Shown here piece after piece: positions 22,043-29,028 of a stretch of DNA of 34,964 nucleotides (its first letter is position 1; each line of letters begins with the position of its first letter). The stretch comes from Rhodovarius lipocyclicus. GTDB lineage: Bacteria; Pseudomonadota; Alphaproteobacteria; Acetobacterales; Acetobacteraceae. The stretch lies in the NCBI RefSeq assembly GCF_009900765.1, contig NZ_JAAABL010000037.1, positions 1-34,964 of the forward strand, given 5' to 3'. The translations under genes and the position numbers were made by a program. The notes under the pieces were generated by a model, which was not told the DNA's origin, made no database searches, and worked only from the letters and a program-made list of their open reading frames with translations.

Positions 22043-22465
22043 ATGGCCGAGACCGATGAGGACGACACCCCCGACCTCGGCGTTCCGCTGGAGGTGGTGG
22101 CCACCATCGCCGAGCTTCTCTCCGCCCTGGAGGAAGACGACGATGAGGAGCTGGACCTGGATGACGACGACGAGGACGGCGAAGCCGAGGATGACGACGA
22201 CGCCGACGATGAGCTGACGCCGGAACTTGTCGAGGAAATCATCAACGAGCTGACCGAGGACGAGCAGGCCGCCCTGGTGGCCCTGGCCCTGGTCGGCCGT
22301 GGCGACCATGAGGCCGAGGAGTGGGAGGCCGCCGTGAAGGCCGCCGCCGCCCGCAACCGCCGCGCCGATCCGGCCCAGTATCTGCTGGGCATGGAAGGTG
22401 CCGGTGAGCTGCTGGAGGAAGGCCTGGCCGCCTTCGGCATCGACATCGCGGATATCGAGCGGTGA
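22043..22465 (+). CDS. DUF3775-family protein with a long acidic insert
   Basis: A 140-residue small cytoplasmic protein. The C-terminal half shows the DUF3775 signature: LTPELVEEIINELTEDEQAA, LVALALVGRGDHEAEEWEAAV and YLLGMEGAGELLEEGLAAFGID (each near-continuous with the next). Residues 29-58 are almost entirely Asp and Glu (about 25 acidic residues in 30), an unusually dense run lying between the short N-terminal helix and the domain. The function of DUF3775 is unknown. The leader from 21965 has no clear promoter, but the 78-bp gap and changed content suggest a new transcript. The stop overlaps the GTG of the next gene (GTGA). Confidence 0.85.
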   Translation: MAETDEDDTPDLGVPLEVVATIAELLSALEEDDDEELDLDDDDEDGEAEDDDDADDELTPELVEEIINELTEDEQAALVALALVGRGDHEAEEWEAAVKAAAARNRRADPAQYLLGMEGAGELLEEGLAAFGIDIADIER

Positions 22466-22506
22466 AAGGCTTGAACGGCGGGCGGGCCCGGCCCATCCTG
22501 GCAACC

Positions 22507-22827
22507 ATGCGCGCCATGCCGTTCCTGCTGCTGCTGCTGACCTCCGCCTTGGCCCCCGGCCTGGCTTCCGCCCAGAGCTGGCCGAACGACGGCGGCATCG
22601 GGCGGGACAATTTCCGCGGTGCCGTCGGCGCCTTCGACCGTTTCGCCGCCAATGACGACCCCGTGCCCCGGGGCGAGGAAGCGCGCGAGGCGGTGGGCGG
22701 CATTCTGGGCGCCGCCCGGGAATGGGTGGAACGCCAGACCGACAAGATCGGTGAGCGGGACCGCGACGTCTCGCCGTATTTCAACCTTCGCCGGGAATGG
22801 GAAGGCGACCTGATTCGTCGCCGTTGA
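22507..22827 (+). CDS. Small exported protein of unknown function
   Basis: About 106 residues from the ATG at 22507; a GTG at 22462 that overlaps the previous stop would add 15 residues and may be the true start for coupling. The N-terminus MRAMPFLLLLLTSALAPGLASAQS is a Sec signal (shown in the first 24 residues) with a likely Ala-Ser-Ala cleavage site. The mature part is short, charged and helical, with REWVERQTDKIGERDRD in the middle and FNLRREWEGDLIRRR at the end. I do not recognise a family. The end overlaps the next lipoprotein gene by one base (TGATG). Confidence 0.7.
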   Translation: MRAMPFLLLLLTSALAPGLASAQSWPNDGGIGRDNFRGAVGAFDRFAANDDPVPRGEEAREAVGGILGAAREWVERQTDKIGERDRDVSPYFNLRREWEGDLIRRR

Positions 22828-23234
22828 TGACCATGCGCCTTCTGTTCGCTCTGCCTGTCCTGCTGCTGGCCGCCTGCGGGGACACCGCGCCGCCGCCCGC
22901 CAGCGCCACCGCCGGCGTGCCGCCGCCCCCGCCCTCGCGCTATGACGGCGGCTGGGCCGGCACCATGGTGCGCGCCTTCGCGGTCGAGCGCGCGGCCTGC
23001 GGGCCGGAATCCTTCCCCATCCGCATGCGCATCGCCCAGGGGCGCGCCATTTCCGCCCTGCCGGGCCAGGGCGAGGCGCGGGGCACCGTGCTGAACGACA
23101 ACACCCTGACCCTGCGCGGCAATCTGGACGCGGCGGAGCGCGCCCCGGGCCGCTTCACCGACCAGGGCTTCATCGCCCGCTACCAGACGCGCAACTGCGC
23201 CTGGGATATCCGGATGACCCGCTCCGGCGACTGA
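22827..23234 (+). CDS. Small lipoprotein of unknown function
   Basis: A 135-residue protein starting at 22827, where ATG overlaps the previous TGA. The signal ends in a lipobox LLAAC (Cys about residue 17), so it should be lipid-anchored. A Pro/Ala-rich linker (PPPASATAGVPPPPPS) leads to a compact domain containing YDGGWAGTMVRAFA, two spaced cysteines (VERAACGPESF and TRNCAWDIRM) that could form a disulfide, and several beta-strand-like stretches. No family is recognised. An upstream in-frame start at 22797 exists but lies inside the previous gene. Confidence 0.75.
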   Translation: MTMRLLFALPVLLLAACGDTAPPPASATAGVPPPPPSRYDGGWAGTMVRAFAVERAACGPESFPIRMRIAQGRAISALPGQGEARGTVLNDNTLTLRGNLDAAERAPGRFTDQGFIARYQTRNCAWDIRMTRSGD

Positions 23235-23258
23235 CCCGCCCCTTCACGGATCCAACGC

Positions 23259-23849
23259 ATGACCGAAGCCCTTTCCTCCGAAGCGCTGGACCAGCTCTTC
23301 CGCACCGCGCGCACCCAGAACAGGTGGCAGGACAAGCCCGTCACCGACGAGCAGATCCAGGAACTGTACGAGCTGCTGAAATGGGGCCCGACCAGCGCCA
23401 ACAGCAGCCCCGCGCGCTTCGTCTTCATCCGCACGCCGGAAGCCAAGGCGAAGCTGAAGGCGGCGCTGTCGGCCGGCAACATCGAGAAGACGATGACCGC
23501 GCCCGTGACCGTGATCGTGGCGCATGACCCGAAATTCTACGACCAGCTTCCCGCGCTGTTCCCGCATGCGGATGCCAAGCCCTGGTTCAGCGGCAACTAC
23601 ACGCTGGCCGAGCAGACCGCCTTCCGCAACGGCAGCCTGCAGGGCGCCTATCTGATGCTGGCCGCCCGCGCGATGGGGCTGGATGTCGGCGCGATGAGCG
23701 GCTTCGACGCCGCGAAGATCGAGGAAGTCTTCCTGACCGAGACCGGCTGGAAGGCGAATTTCCTGGTCAACCTGGGCTATGGCGACGCGGAAGGCGTGCA
23801 TGAGCGCCTGCCGCGCCTGGGCTTCTACGAAGCCTGCCAGCTGGTGTAA
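23259..23849 (+). CDS. rutE: Malonic semialdehyde reductase RutE-like nitroreductase
   Basis: A 196-residue FMN-dependent nitroreductase-fold protein that follows E. coli RutE nearly end to end: [60 protein letters not shown] and the final [13 protein letters not shown] (each part of a longer conserved run). RutE reduces malonic semialdehyde to 3-hydroxypropionate in the Rut pyrimidine pathway; homologues outside rut operons (HadB/RutE clade) also act on other aldehydes. No rutA, B, C, F or R is beside it, though a RutD-like hydrolase lies about 12 kb upstream. A hairpin follows the stop. Confidence 0.9.
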   Translation: MTEALSSEALDQLFRTARTQNRWQDKPVTDEQIQELYELLKWGPTSANSSPARFVFIRTPEAKAKLKAALSAGNIEKTMTAPVTVIVAHDPKFYDQLPALFPHADAKPWFSGNYTLAEQTAFRNGSLQGAYLMLAARAMGLDVGAMSGFDAAKIEEVFLTETGWKANFLVNLGYGDAEGVHERLPRLGFYEACQLV

Positions 23850-23870
23850 GGCGCCGGGGGGCCCGGCGCC
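23850..23870. terminator. Hairpin between rutE-like gene and the convergent GST
   Basis: A perfect 9-bp stem GGCGCCGGG / CCCGGCGCC with a 3-base loop, directly after the RutE stop and followed on the plus strand by a C-run and a short GTTTC. As the gap is convergent and 28 bp long, it may serve both genes. Confidence 0.6.
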
Positions 23871-23877
23871 CCCCGTT

Positions 23878-24564
23878 TCACATCTTCGGATAGTTCGACG
23901 GGAACAGCGCGCGGCGCGTCTCCTCGTCCACATCGCGCTTGAAGGCGTGGCCCTTGCCCACCAGCCGCGCGCGTTCCACCGCGGGCCTGGCCTCGATCGC
24001 GGCGAACCAGCGGGCGATGTTGGGGTAATCCTCCAGCGGGTTTTCCTTGCCTTTCATCACCCGCGCCGCGCGGTCGATCCAGCCCCAGGCGGAGATGTCG
24101 GCGATGGTGTAGCGATCGCCCACGATCCAGTCCCGCCCGGCCAGATGGTCTTCCAGCACCTGGTAGTGGCGCTCCGCTTCCCGCCGGTAGCGGTTGATGG
24201 CGTAGGGGATCTGCTCTGGCGCCGAGAGCTGGAAATGCACCGCCTGGCCGGAAAACGGGCCGAGCCCGGTGGCCACGAACATCAGCCAGGACAGCAGCTC
24301 CCCCCGATCCTCCGGCGCGCCCAGGAAGCGGCCGGCCTTTTCGGCCAGGTACAGCAGCATGGCGGTGGAATCGAACACCCGGCCGCCGTCGCTGTCCAGC
24401 ATGGCGGGCACCTTGCCATTGGGGTTGATGGCGCGGAATTCCGGGCTGTGCTGCTCGCCCTTGCTGGTGTCCACCGGCACCAGCTCATAGGGCAGGCCGG
24501 TTTCCTCCAGCAGCAGCGCCACCTTCACGGGGTTGGGGGTGGGGTGGAAATAGAAGCGGATCAT
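23878..24564 (-). CDS. Glutathione S-transferase family protein
   Basis: A 228-residue cytosolic GST. The N-terminal thioredoxin-like domain has FHPTPNPVKVALLLEETGLPY (residues 6-26), KGEQHSPEFRAINPNGKVPA with the cis-Pro, and DSTAMLLYLAEKAG. The helical domain has YTIADISAWGW, the conserved Asp-based N-capping box, and PNIARWFAAIEARPAV. The Asn11 after TP fits the Ure2p/YfcG-like (Nu) group that uses Asn/Thr rather than Tyr or Ser. Its ATG overlaps the stop of the upstream peroxiredoxin-like gene by 4 bp, so it is co-translated with it. Confidence 0.92.
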   Translation of the reverse strand: MIRFYFHPTPNPVKVALLLEETGLPYELVPVDTSKGEQHSPEFRAINPNGKVPAMLDSDGGRVFDSTAMLLYLAEKAGRFLGAPEDRGELLSWLMFVATGLGPFSGQAVHFQLSAPEQIPYAINRYRREAERHYQVLEDHLAGRDWIVGDRYTIADISAWGWIDRAARVMKGKENPLEDYPNIARWFAAIEARPAVERARLVGKGHAFKRDVDEETRRALFPSNYPKM

Positions 24565-25211
24565 GCCGCGGTCTCCGCCAGCGCGGCGAGCATGGCGGCG
24601 GGGTCCATGCGGCGGCGGTAATCCAGTTCGATATCGGCCACCGCCACCCGCCCATCGGCGCCGATCAGGAAGCTGGCGGTGATCGGCAGTTCCCAGCTCT
24701 CATCGCCGTTGAAGCCCGGCAGGGGCTTGCCATTGGCCGTCAGCGCCGCGCGCACTTCCATGGGCATGGAATAGACCAGGCCGAATTGCCGGGCGACGGC
24801 GTTGCCCACGTCGCTCAGCACCGGGAAGGCGAGTTCGTTCTTCTCGGCCGTGGTCAGCGAGGCATCGGGCATCTGCGGGGAGATCGCCAGCAGCGTGGCG
24901 CCGGCGGCCTGGATGGCCGGCAATTGCCGCTGCCAGGCGCGCAGTTGCAGGTTGCAGTACGGGCACCAGCCGCCGCGATAGAAGATGACGAAGGCCGGGC
25001 CGCGCGCCAGCACGTCGGCCAGGGACACGCGCATGCCCGTGGCGTCCGGCAGGGTGAAGGCCGGGGCCATCGCCCCCACGGCCAGGGCCTGTTCCTTGGG
25101 GAAGGTCGCGCGCAGTTCCTCGACCTTGGCGGTGTAGAGCGCGGCGCGCTCGGCGGGGGCGGTGCGCTCGAATTCGGCGCGCAGCGCGTCCAGCTCCTGT
25201 TGCAGGGCCAT
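24561..25211 (-). CDS. AhpC/TSA-type peroxiredoxin-like protein with CPYC
   Basis: A 216-residue thioredoxin-fold protein. After a helical N-terminal stretch of about 45 residues comes AMAPAFTLPDATGMRVSL and then the active site FYRGGWCPYCNLQLRAW, with a CxxC pair where classic 2-Cys peroxiredoxins have TxxC. This makes a disulfide reductase or thiol peroxidase role possible. The second half contains FPVLSDVGNAVARQFGLVY and a C-terminal strand pair. No export signal is visible. It is followed with a 4-bp overlap by a GST gene, and a strong terminator separates it from the upstream GST, so it has its own promoter in 25212-25250. Confidence 0.88.
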   Translation of the reverse strand: MALQQELDALRAEFERTAPAERAALYTAKVEELRATFPKEQALAVGAMAPAFTLPDATGMRVSLADVLARGPAFVIFYRGGWCPYCNLQLRAWQRQLPAIQAAGATLLAISPQMPDASLTTAEKNELAFPVLSDVGNAVARQFGLVYSMPMEVRAALTANGKPLPGFNGDESWELPITASFLIGADGRVAVADIELDYRRRMDPAAMLAALAETAA

Positions 25212-25251
25212 GGGGTGTTCCTTGTGAAGCGATTGCTACAAAACAGGGATT

Positions 25252-25280
25252 GAAAATCCCCCCTCCCGCCGGAAGGGGGG
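25252..25280 (-). terminator. Intrinsic terminator of the YfcG-like GST gene
   Basis: A 7-bp stem CCCCCCT / AGGGGGG (25258-25264 and 25274-25280) followed on the minus strand by TTTT (the AAAA at 25253-25256 on the plus strand). It begins 8 bp past the GST stop and is a convincing Rho-independent terminator. Confidence 0.75.
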
Positions 25281-25287
25281 CGAAGGT

Positions 25288-25995
25288 TCAGCGGCCGACG
25301 GAGGCGGCGGTCTGCCCGAACAGCAGCGCGGCGGAGGCGGCGTTGACGGTCGGCGTGGTGTTCACCTCATCCGCCCTGGCATAGGCGCGGATGGTGGCGG
25401 GGCGGGCGCGGATGGCCTCGAACCAGCGGTGCAGGTTCGGGAAATCCTCCAGCTTCTGGCCCTGGCGGGTGTACGGCACGATCCAGGGATAGATCGCCAT
25501 GTCCGCGATGGAATAATCGGCCCCGGCGACGAAGGGGCGGTCCGCCAGGCGCTTGTTCAGCACGCCATACAGGCGGCCCGTTTCGTTCACATAGCGGTTG
25601 ATGGCGTAGGGGATCTTCTCCGGCGCGTACTGGCTGAAATGGTGGTTCTGCCCGGCCATGGGGCCGAGGCCGCCCATCTGCCAGAACAGCCATTGCAGCA
25701 CCTCCGCCCGGGCCGCGACCTGGCTGGCGGGCGGGATGAAGCGGCCGGTCTTGTCGGCCAGATACAGCAGCATCGCCCCGCTCTCGAACAGGGAGACGGG
25801 GGCGCCGCCGCCGGCGGGCTCATGGTCCACCAGGGCGGGGATGCGGTTGTTGGGGGCGATGGCCAGGAATTCGGGGGCGAACTGCTCGCCCTTGGAGATG
25901 TTGACCGGAATGATGCGGTAATCGAGGCCCGCTTCCTCCAGGAACATGGTCAGCTTATGGCCGTTGGGGGTGGTCCAGTAATACAGGTCGATCAA
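25288..25995 (-). CDS. Glutathione S-transferase, YfcG/YghU-like (Nu class)
   Basis: A 235-residue GST of the YfcG type, a glutathione-dependent disulfide-bond oxidoreductase. The N-terminus IDLYYWTTPNGHKLTMFLEE carries the Thr-Pro-Asn-Gly-His-Lys segment whose Thr and Asn hold glutathione in E. coli YfcG. Also clear are ISKGEQFAPEFLAIAPNNRIPA, ESGAMLLYLADKTGRF and the long KIPYAINRYVNETGRLYGVL helix. It starts at TTG (25993-25995), three bases after the TetR stop, so the two are one operon. It is distantly paralogous to the GST at 23878-24564. Confidence 0.93.
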   Translation of the reverse strand: MIDLYYWTTPNGHKLTMFLEEAGLDYRIIPVNISKGEQFAPEFLAIAPNNRIPALVDHEPAGGGAPVSLFESGAMLLYLADKTGRFIPPASQVAARAEVLQWLFWQMGGLGPMAGQNHHFSQYAPEKIPYAINRYVNETGRLYGVLNKRLADRPFVAGADYSIADMAIYPWIVPYTRQGQKLEDFPNLHRWFEAIRARPATIRAYARADEVNTTPTVNAASAALLFGQTAASVGR

Positions 25996-25998
25996 GGC

Positions 25999-26592
25999 TC
26001 AGTGCTCCCGTTCGGGGGTGTCCAGCAGGGCGAGCGCCTGGCGGGCGGCGCCTTGCAGCAGGGCGGCTTCGGGGCGCGCGCGCGACAGCACGCGCAGCCC
26101 CATCACCGTGGTCAGGAACAGCCGGCCCAGATCCTCGGCAGGATGGGCGCGGCTGATGGTGCCGGCGGCCTGGCCGGCCGCGGCGCAGCGGGCGAAGAAG
26201 CCTTCCAGCTCTCGCAGGCGCCCGGCCACCACGGCGCCCACGCCGGGGTCGTGGGGCGCCACCTCCACCGCCGAATTCACCAGCATGCAGCCGCGCGGGT
26301 CCGCGAGGGAGCGCGCGACGATCTCCTCCAGGAAGGCCTCGATGGCGGCGCGGGGCGGCAGGCCGGCCTCCAGGCGCCGGATGCGCTCACGCATGCTGCC
26401 GTCCAGGTAGCGGTCCAGGCATTGGGTGAACAGCGCGTGCTTGTCGCCGAAGGCATTGTACAGGCTGGCGGGGCCGAGCCCCATCGCCTGCCCCAGATCG
26501 CGCACGGAGGTGGCGGTATAGCCGTGCCGCCAGAAATGGTCGGTGGCGGCATCCAGGGCGGCGGTTTCGTCGAAGGCGCGAGGTCGGGACAT
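25999..26592 (-). CDS. TetR-family transcriptional regulator
   Basis: A 197-residue repressor. The ATG at 26590-26592 (MSRPRAFDETAALDAATD) is chosen because the longer open frame runs into the divergent promoter region. The helix-turn-helix is at about residues 23-50 (YTATSVRDLGQAMGLGPASLYNAFGDK), followed by ALFTQCLDRYL. The C-terminal domain (about 70-190) resembles TetR_C_16-like regulators of electrophile-response genes, with PRGCMLVNSAVE and the last helix. It heads the tetR-GST operon and is divergent from the AsmA gene across 97 bp. It probably represses itself and the GST; the inducer is unknown. I could not find a clear operator palindrome. Confidence 0.9.
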   Translation of the reverse strand: MSRPRAFDETAALDAATDHFWRHGYTATSVRDLGQAMGLGPASLYNAFGDKHALFTQCLDRYLDGSMRERIRRLEAGLPPRAAIEAFLEEIVARSLADPRGCMLVNSAVEVAPHDPGVGAVVAGRLRELEGFFARCAAAGQAAGTISRAHPAEDLGRLFLTTVMGLRVLSRARPEAALLQGAARQALALLDTPEREH

Positions 26593-26689
26593 TATGGAGC
26601 GGACGCTACATAACCCCACGCACCCTGGCAAGTGTGGTAACCTCGCCCCACCCCGCGGGTTGTCTTCCCGCCCCTGAAGGAGACACCCG

Positions 26690-28492
26690 CTGATCCGCCT
26701 TCTTACGCTGCTGTCCGCCACGGCGCTGGTGGTGCTGGGCGCGCTGGTCCTGGCGCTGCCGGGCATCGAGCTGGCGCCCTATGCGCAGGGCTGGCTCTCC
26801 GCCCAGGCGGGGCGGCGCGTCAGCCTGGCCAGCCTGCGCGTGACGCCGGGCCTGACCACGCGGCTGGAGCTGCGGGACGCCCGCCTGGCCAATATCCCCG
26901 GCGGCACGCGGGCGGAGATGCTGCACGTGCCGCATCTGCGCGCCGCCCTGGCGCTGATGCCCCTGCTGCAAGGCCGGCTGGAGCTACGGGAGGTGGAGGC
27001 CGAGGGGGCCTCCCTGCTGCTGGAACGCGACGAGGAGCGGCGCGGCAACTGGCAGGGCCCCCGCCAGACGCGGCCCGCCGGCCCCAGCGGCCGCGATGGC
27101 GGCTGGTTCGTCGGCCTGCTGCGCCTGGCGGGTTCCGAGATCATCCTGCGCACCAGCAGCGGCAACACCCTGACGATCGGCCTGGAGCAGGCGGAGGTGC
27201 TGGCCGCCAGCCCCGCCGCCCCCGTGCGCCTGCACGCCCGCGGCCGCTACAACGCCCTGCCCGTGGCCTTGCAGGGAGAGCTGGGCAGCTTCGACACGCT
27301 GGCCCAGGCGCGCCGCCCCTTCCCGATGCATCTGCGCGCGCAGTCCCGCCAGACGCAGCTGATGCTGGAGGCCACGGCCGCGGACCCGCTGAACTTCGAC
27401 CATTGGCAGGGCCGGCTGGAGGCGCGGGCGCCGGACCTCGCGGCCCTGCTGCGGGATTTCGGCGTGGAGGACGGGCCCGCCACCACCCTGGAACTGACCG
27501 GCCAGGCCAGCCGCGCCGGCGATGTCTGGACCCTGGCCCAGGCCAGCGGCGCCCTGGCGGGAGAGGCGCTGTCGGTGCCGCTGCTGCGCCTGACGGAAGG
27601 GCTGCCCGGCACCGCGGACAGCGTGGCGGCGGAGGTGGACGCCACCAAGCTGGACCTGAACCGCATCCTGGGCCGCCCCGCCGGCCCCGTGCCGGACCGC
27701 GACGCCGATACCCCCCTGCGGGTGGACCCCAACCCCGACCCGCGCCTGCAGGTGCGGGCGAGCGCCACCGAATTGCTCTATGGCGAATGGCGCGCGCAGC
27801 AGGCCGCGCTGCGGCTGGAGGTCGCGCCCGGCCGCATCACGCTGGAACAGGCGGCGGGCACCATCGCCGGCGCGCGCCTGCAAGCCGCCGCCGAGGCCCG
27901 CGCCCTGCCCGAGGGCGCGGCCGTGGAGGCTAGCCTGACCATGGCCAATGCCCGGCTGGACACGCTGCGCCAGCTGCCGGGCATCCGCTCCCTGCCGCTG
28001 GATGGCGCGGTGCAGGCGCAGGCCAGCCTGTCCATGCGCGGGGCGACGGTGCGCCAGGCGCTGCGCGGCGCCTATGGCACCACGGTGCTGAGCATGCGCG
28101 ACGGCACCATCGACCGCGCGGTGATCGAGGCGGCCTCGACCGATCTGCGCGCGCTGTTCCGCACCGCGCCGGGCCGCACGCGGCTGCGCTGCGCCCTGGC
28201 GGTGCTGGTGGTGCGGGAGGGGCGGGGCCGCGTGGCGCCGCTGCGGCTGCGCGCCGATACCGGCACGGTGGGCGGCAGCGCCCTGTTCGACCTCAACCGC
28301 CGGCAATTCGAGCTGGCCGTCCGCAGCCAGCGCGACAGCACGGATTTCCTGGCGCTGGACCTGCCGGTGCGGGTGTATGGCAGCTTCGCCGCGCCCAGCG
28401 TGGGGCTGGGGGAACGCGGGGATATCCCGGGCGATGGCGCCATCCCGCTGCCCGATAGCCTGCGGGAGGCGGTGCGGCGGAGCGGGTGCTGA
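26690..28492 (+). CDS. AsmA-family protein, apparent CTG start
   Basis: A protein of about 600 residues with an N-terminal membrane anchor (IRLLTLLSATALVVLGALVL) and a long beta-rich periplasmic domain, as in AsmA/YhdP lipid-transport and envelope proteins. An AsmA-typical segment near the start is ASLRVTPGLTTRLELRDARL; the end has the AsmA_2-like GTVGGSALFDLNRRQFELAV and DSTDFLALDLPVRVYGSFAAP. An AAGGAG site at 26677-26682 is 7 bases upstream of CTG at 26690, whereas the first ordinary start, GTG at 26729, has no ribosome site and would cut the membrane helix. An in-frame TGA at 26675 rules out a start further upstream. No ATG, GTG or TTG lies between. Confidence 0.85.
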   Translation: MIRLLTLLSATALVVLGALVLALPGIELAPYAQGWLSAQAGRRVSLASLRVTPGLTTRLELRDARLANIPGGTRAEMLHVPHLRAALALMPLLQGRLELREVEAEGASLLLERDEERRGNWQGPRQTRPAGPSGRDGGWFVGLLRLAGSEIILRTSSGNTLTIGLEQAEVLAASPAAPVRLHARGRYNALPVALQGELGSFDTLAQARRPFPMHLRAQSRQTQLMLEATAADPLNFDHWQGRLEARAPDLAALLRDFGVEDGPATTLELTGQASRAGDVWTLAQASGALAGEALSVPLLRLTEGLPGTADSVAAEVDATKLDLNRILGRPAGPVPDRDADTPLRVDPNPDPRLQVRASATELLYGEWRAQQAALRLEVAPGRITLEQAAGTIAGARLQAAAEARALPEGAAVEASLTMANARLDTLRQLPGIRSLPLDGAVQAQASLSMRGATVRQALRGAYGTTVLSMRDGTIDRAVIEAASTDLRALFRTAPGRTRLRCALAVLVVREGRGRVAPLRLRADTGTVGGSALFDLNRRQFELAVRSQRDSTDFLALDLPVRVYGSFAAPSVGLGERGDIPGDGAIPLPDSLREAVRRSGC

Positions 28493-28496
28493 GGTT

Positions 28497-28516
28497 GGCA
28501 GGGGCGGCGCCCCCGC
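28497..28516. terminator. GC hairpin between convergent AsmA and DUF2244 genes
   Basis: A stem built on AGGGGC / GCCCCC around GGC with one mismatch further out, just after the AsmA stop. It is the same GGGGC-GGC-GCCCC style as at 206-258. No T-run. Confidence 0.35.
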
Positions 28517-28517
28517 C

Positions 28518-29015
28518 TCACCGCAGCTGCGGGTTGTCGAAGCGCGGGTCCCGATACCGCCCCAGCGCCGCGTCCAGCGCGCGGGCCAGGTCGCGCTTGT
28601 CGTCCTCCGCCAGGAAGCGCCCCACCTCCATCCGCCGGTGGCGTTCCTGCACGAACAGGCGGGAGTGCGGCGGTGCCTCCAGCAGCACGCGCGTCCAGTA
28701 GGGGGCGAAATCCGCCTGTTCGGCGCGGCCCCGGCCATCGGTGCGGCGCACGCGCAGGGTCGCTTCCGTCAGGGTGATGCGTTCCTGCGCGCGGGCGGCG
28801 TGGCGGCGATGCAGGGCGAACAGCAGCACGACCAGCCCGGCCTCCAGCCCCATGAAGCCCATGACCGGCCAGGCGCCGATCAGCGCGAACAGCACCGCCG
28901 ACACGGCGATGCCGGCCATCAGCAGCCCCAGCACCAGGCGCTGGCCCTGACGGTTCAGGCTCTGCGCCGGGGCGGTGACGGCTTCAAACAGCAGGGTGGG
29001 CGGGCTATCGGACAT
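28518..29015 (-). CDS. DUF2244-family membrane protein
   Basis: A 165-residue inner-membrane protein. The ATG at 29013-29015 (MSDSPPTLLFEAVTAPAQSL) has AAGGG upstream and is preferred to a much longer open frame that overlaps nth. The opening LFEAVTAPAQSLNRQGQRLVLG is the DUF2244 start. Two hydrophobic helices follow (about residues 28-48 and 52-70), then a cytoplasmic RITLTEATLRVRRTDGRGRAE strand region, a W-T-R-V-x-L-E motif and the VGRFLAEDDKRDLARALDAAL end. The function is unknown. It is divergent from nth by 13 bp, so the promoters of the two genes must overlap each other's coding regions. Confidence 0.85.
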   Translation of the reverse strand: MSDSPPTLLFEAVTAPAQSLNRQGQRLVLGLLMAGIAVSAVLFALIGAWPVMGFMGLEAGLVVLLFALHRRHAARAQERITLTEATLRVRRTDGRGRAEQADFAPYWTRVLLEAPPHSRLFVQERHRRMEVGRFLAEDDKRDLARALDAALGRYRDPRFDNPQLR

Positions 29016-29028
29016 GGACCCTTGAAAG

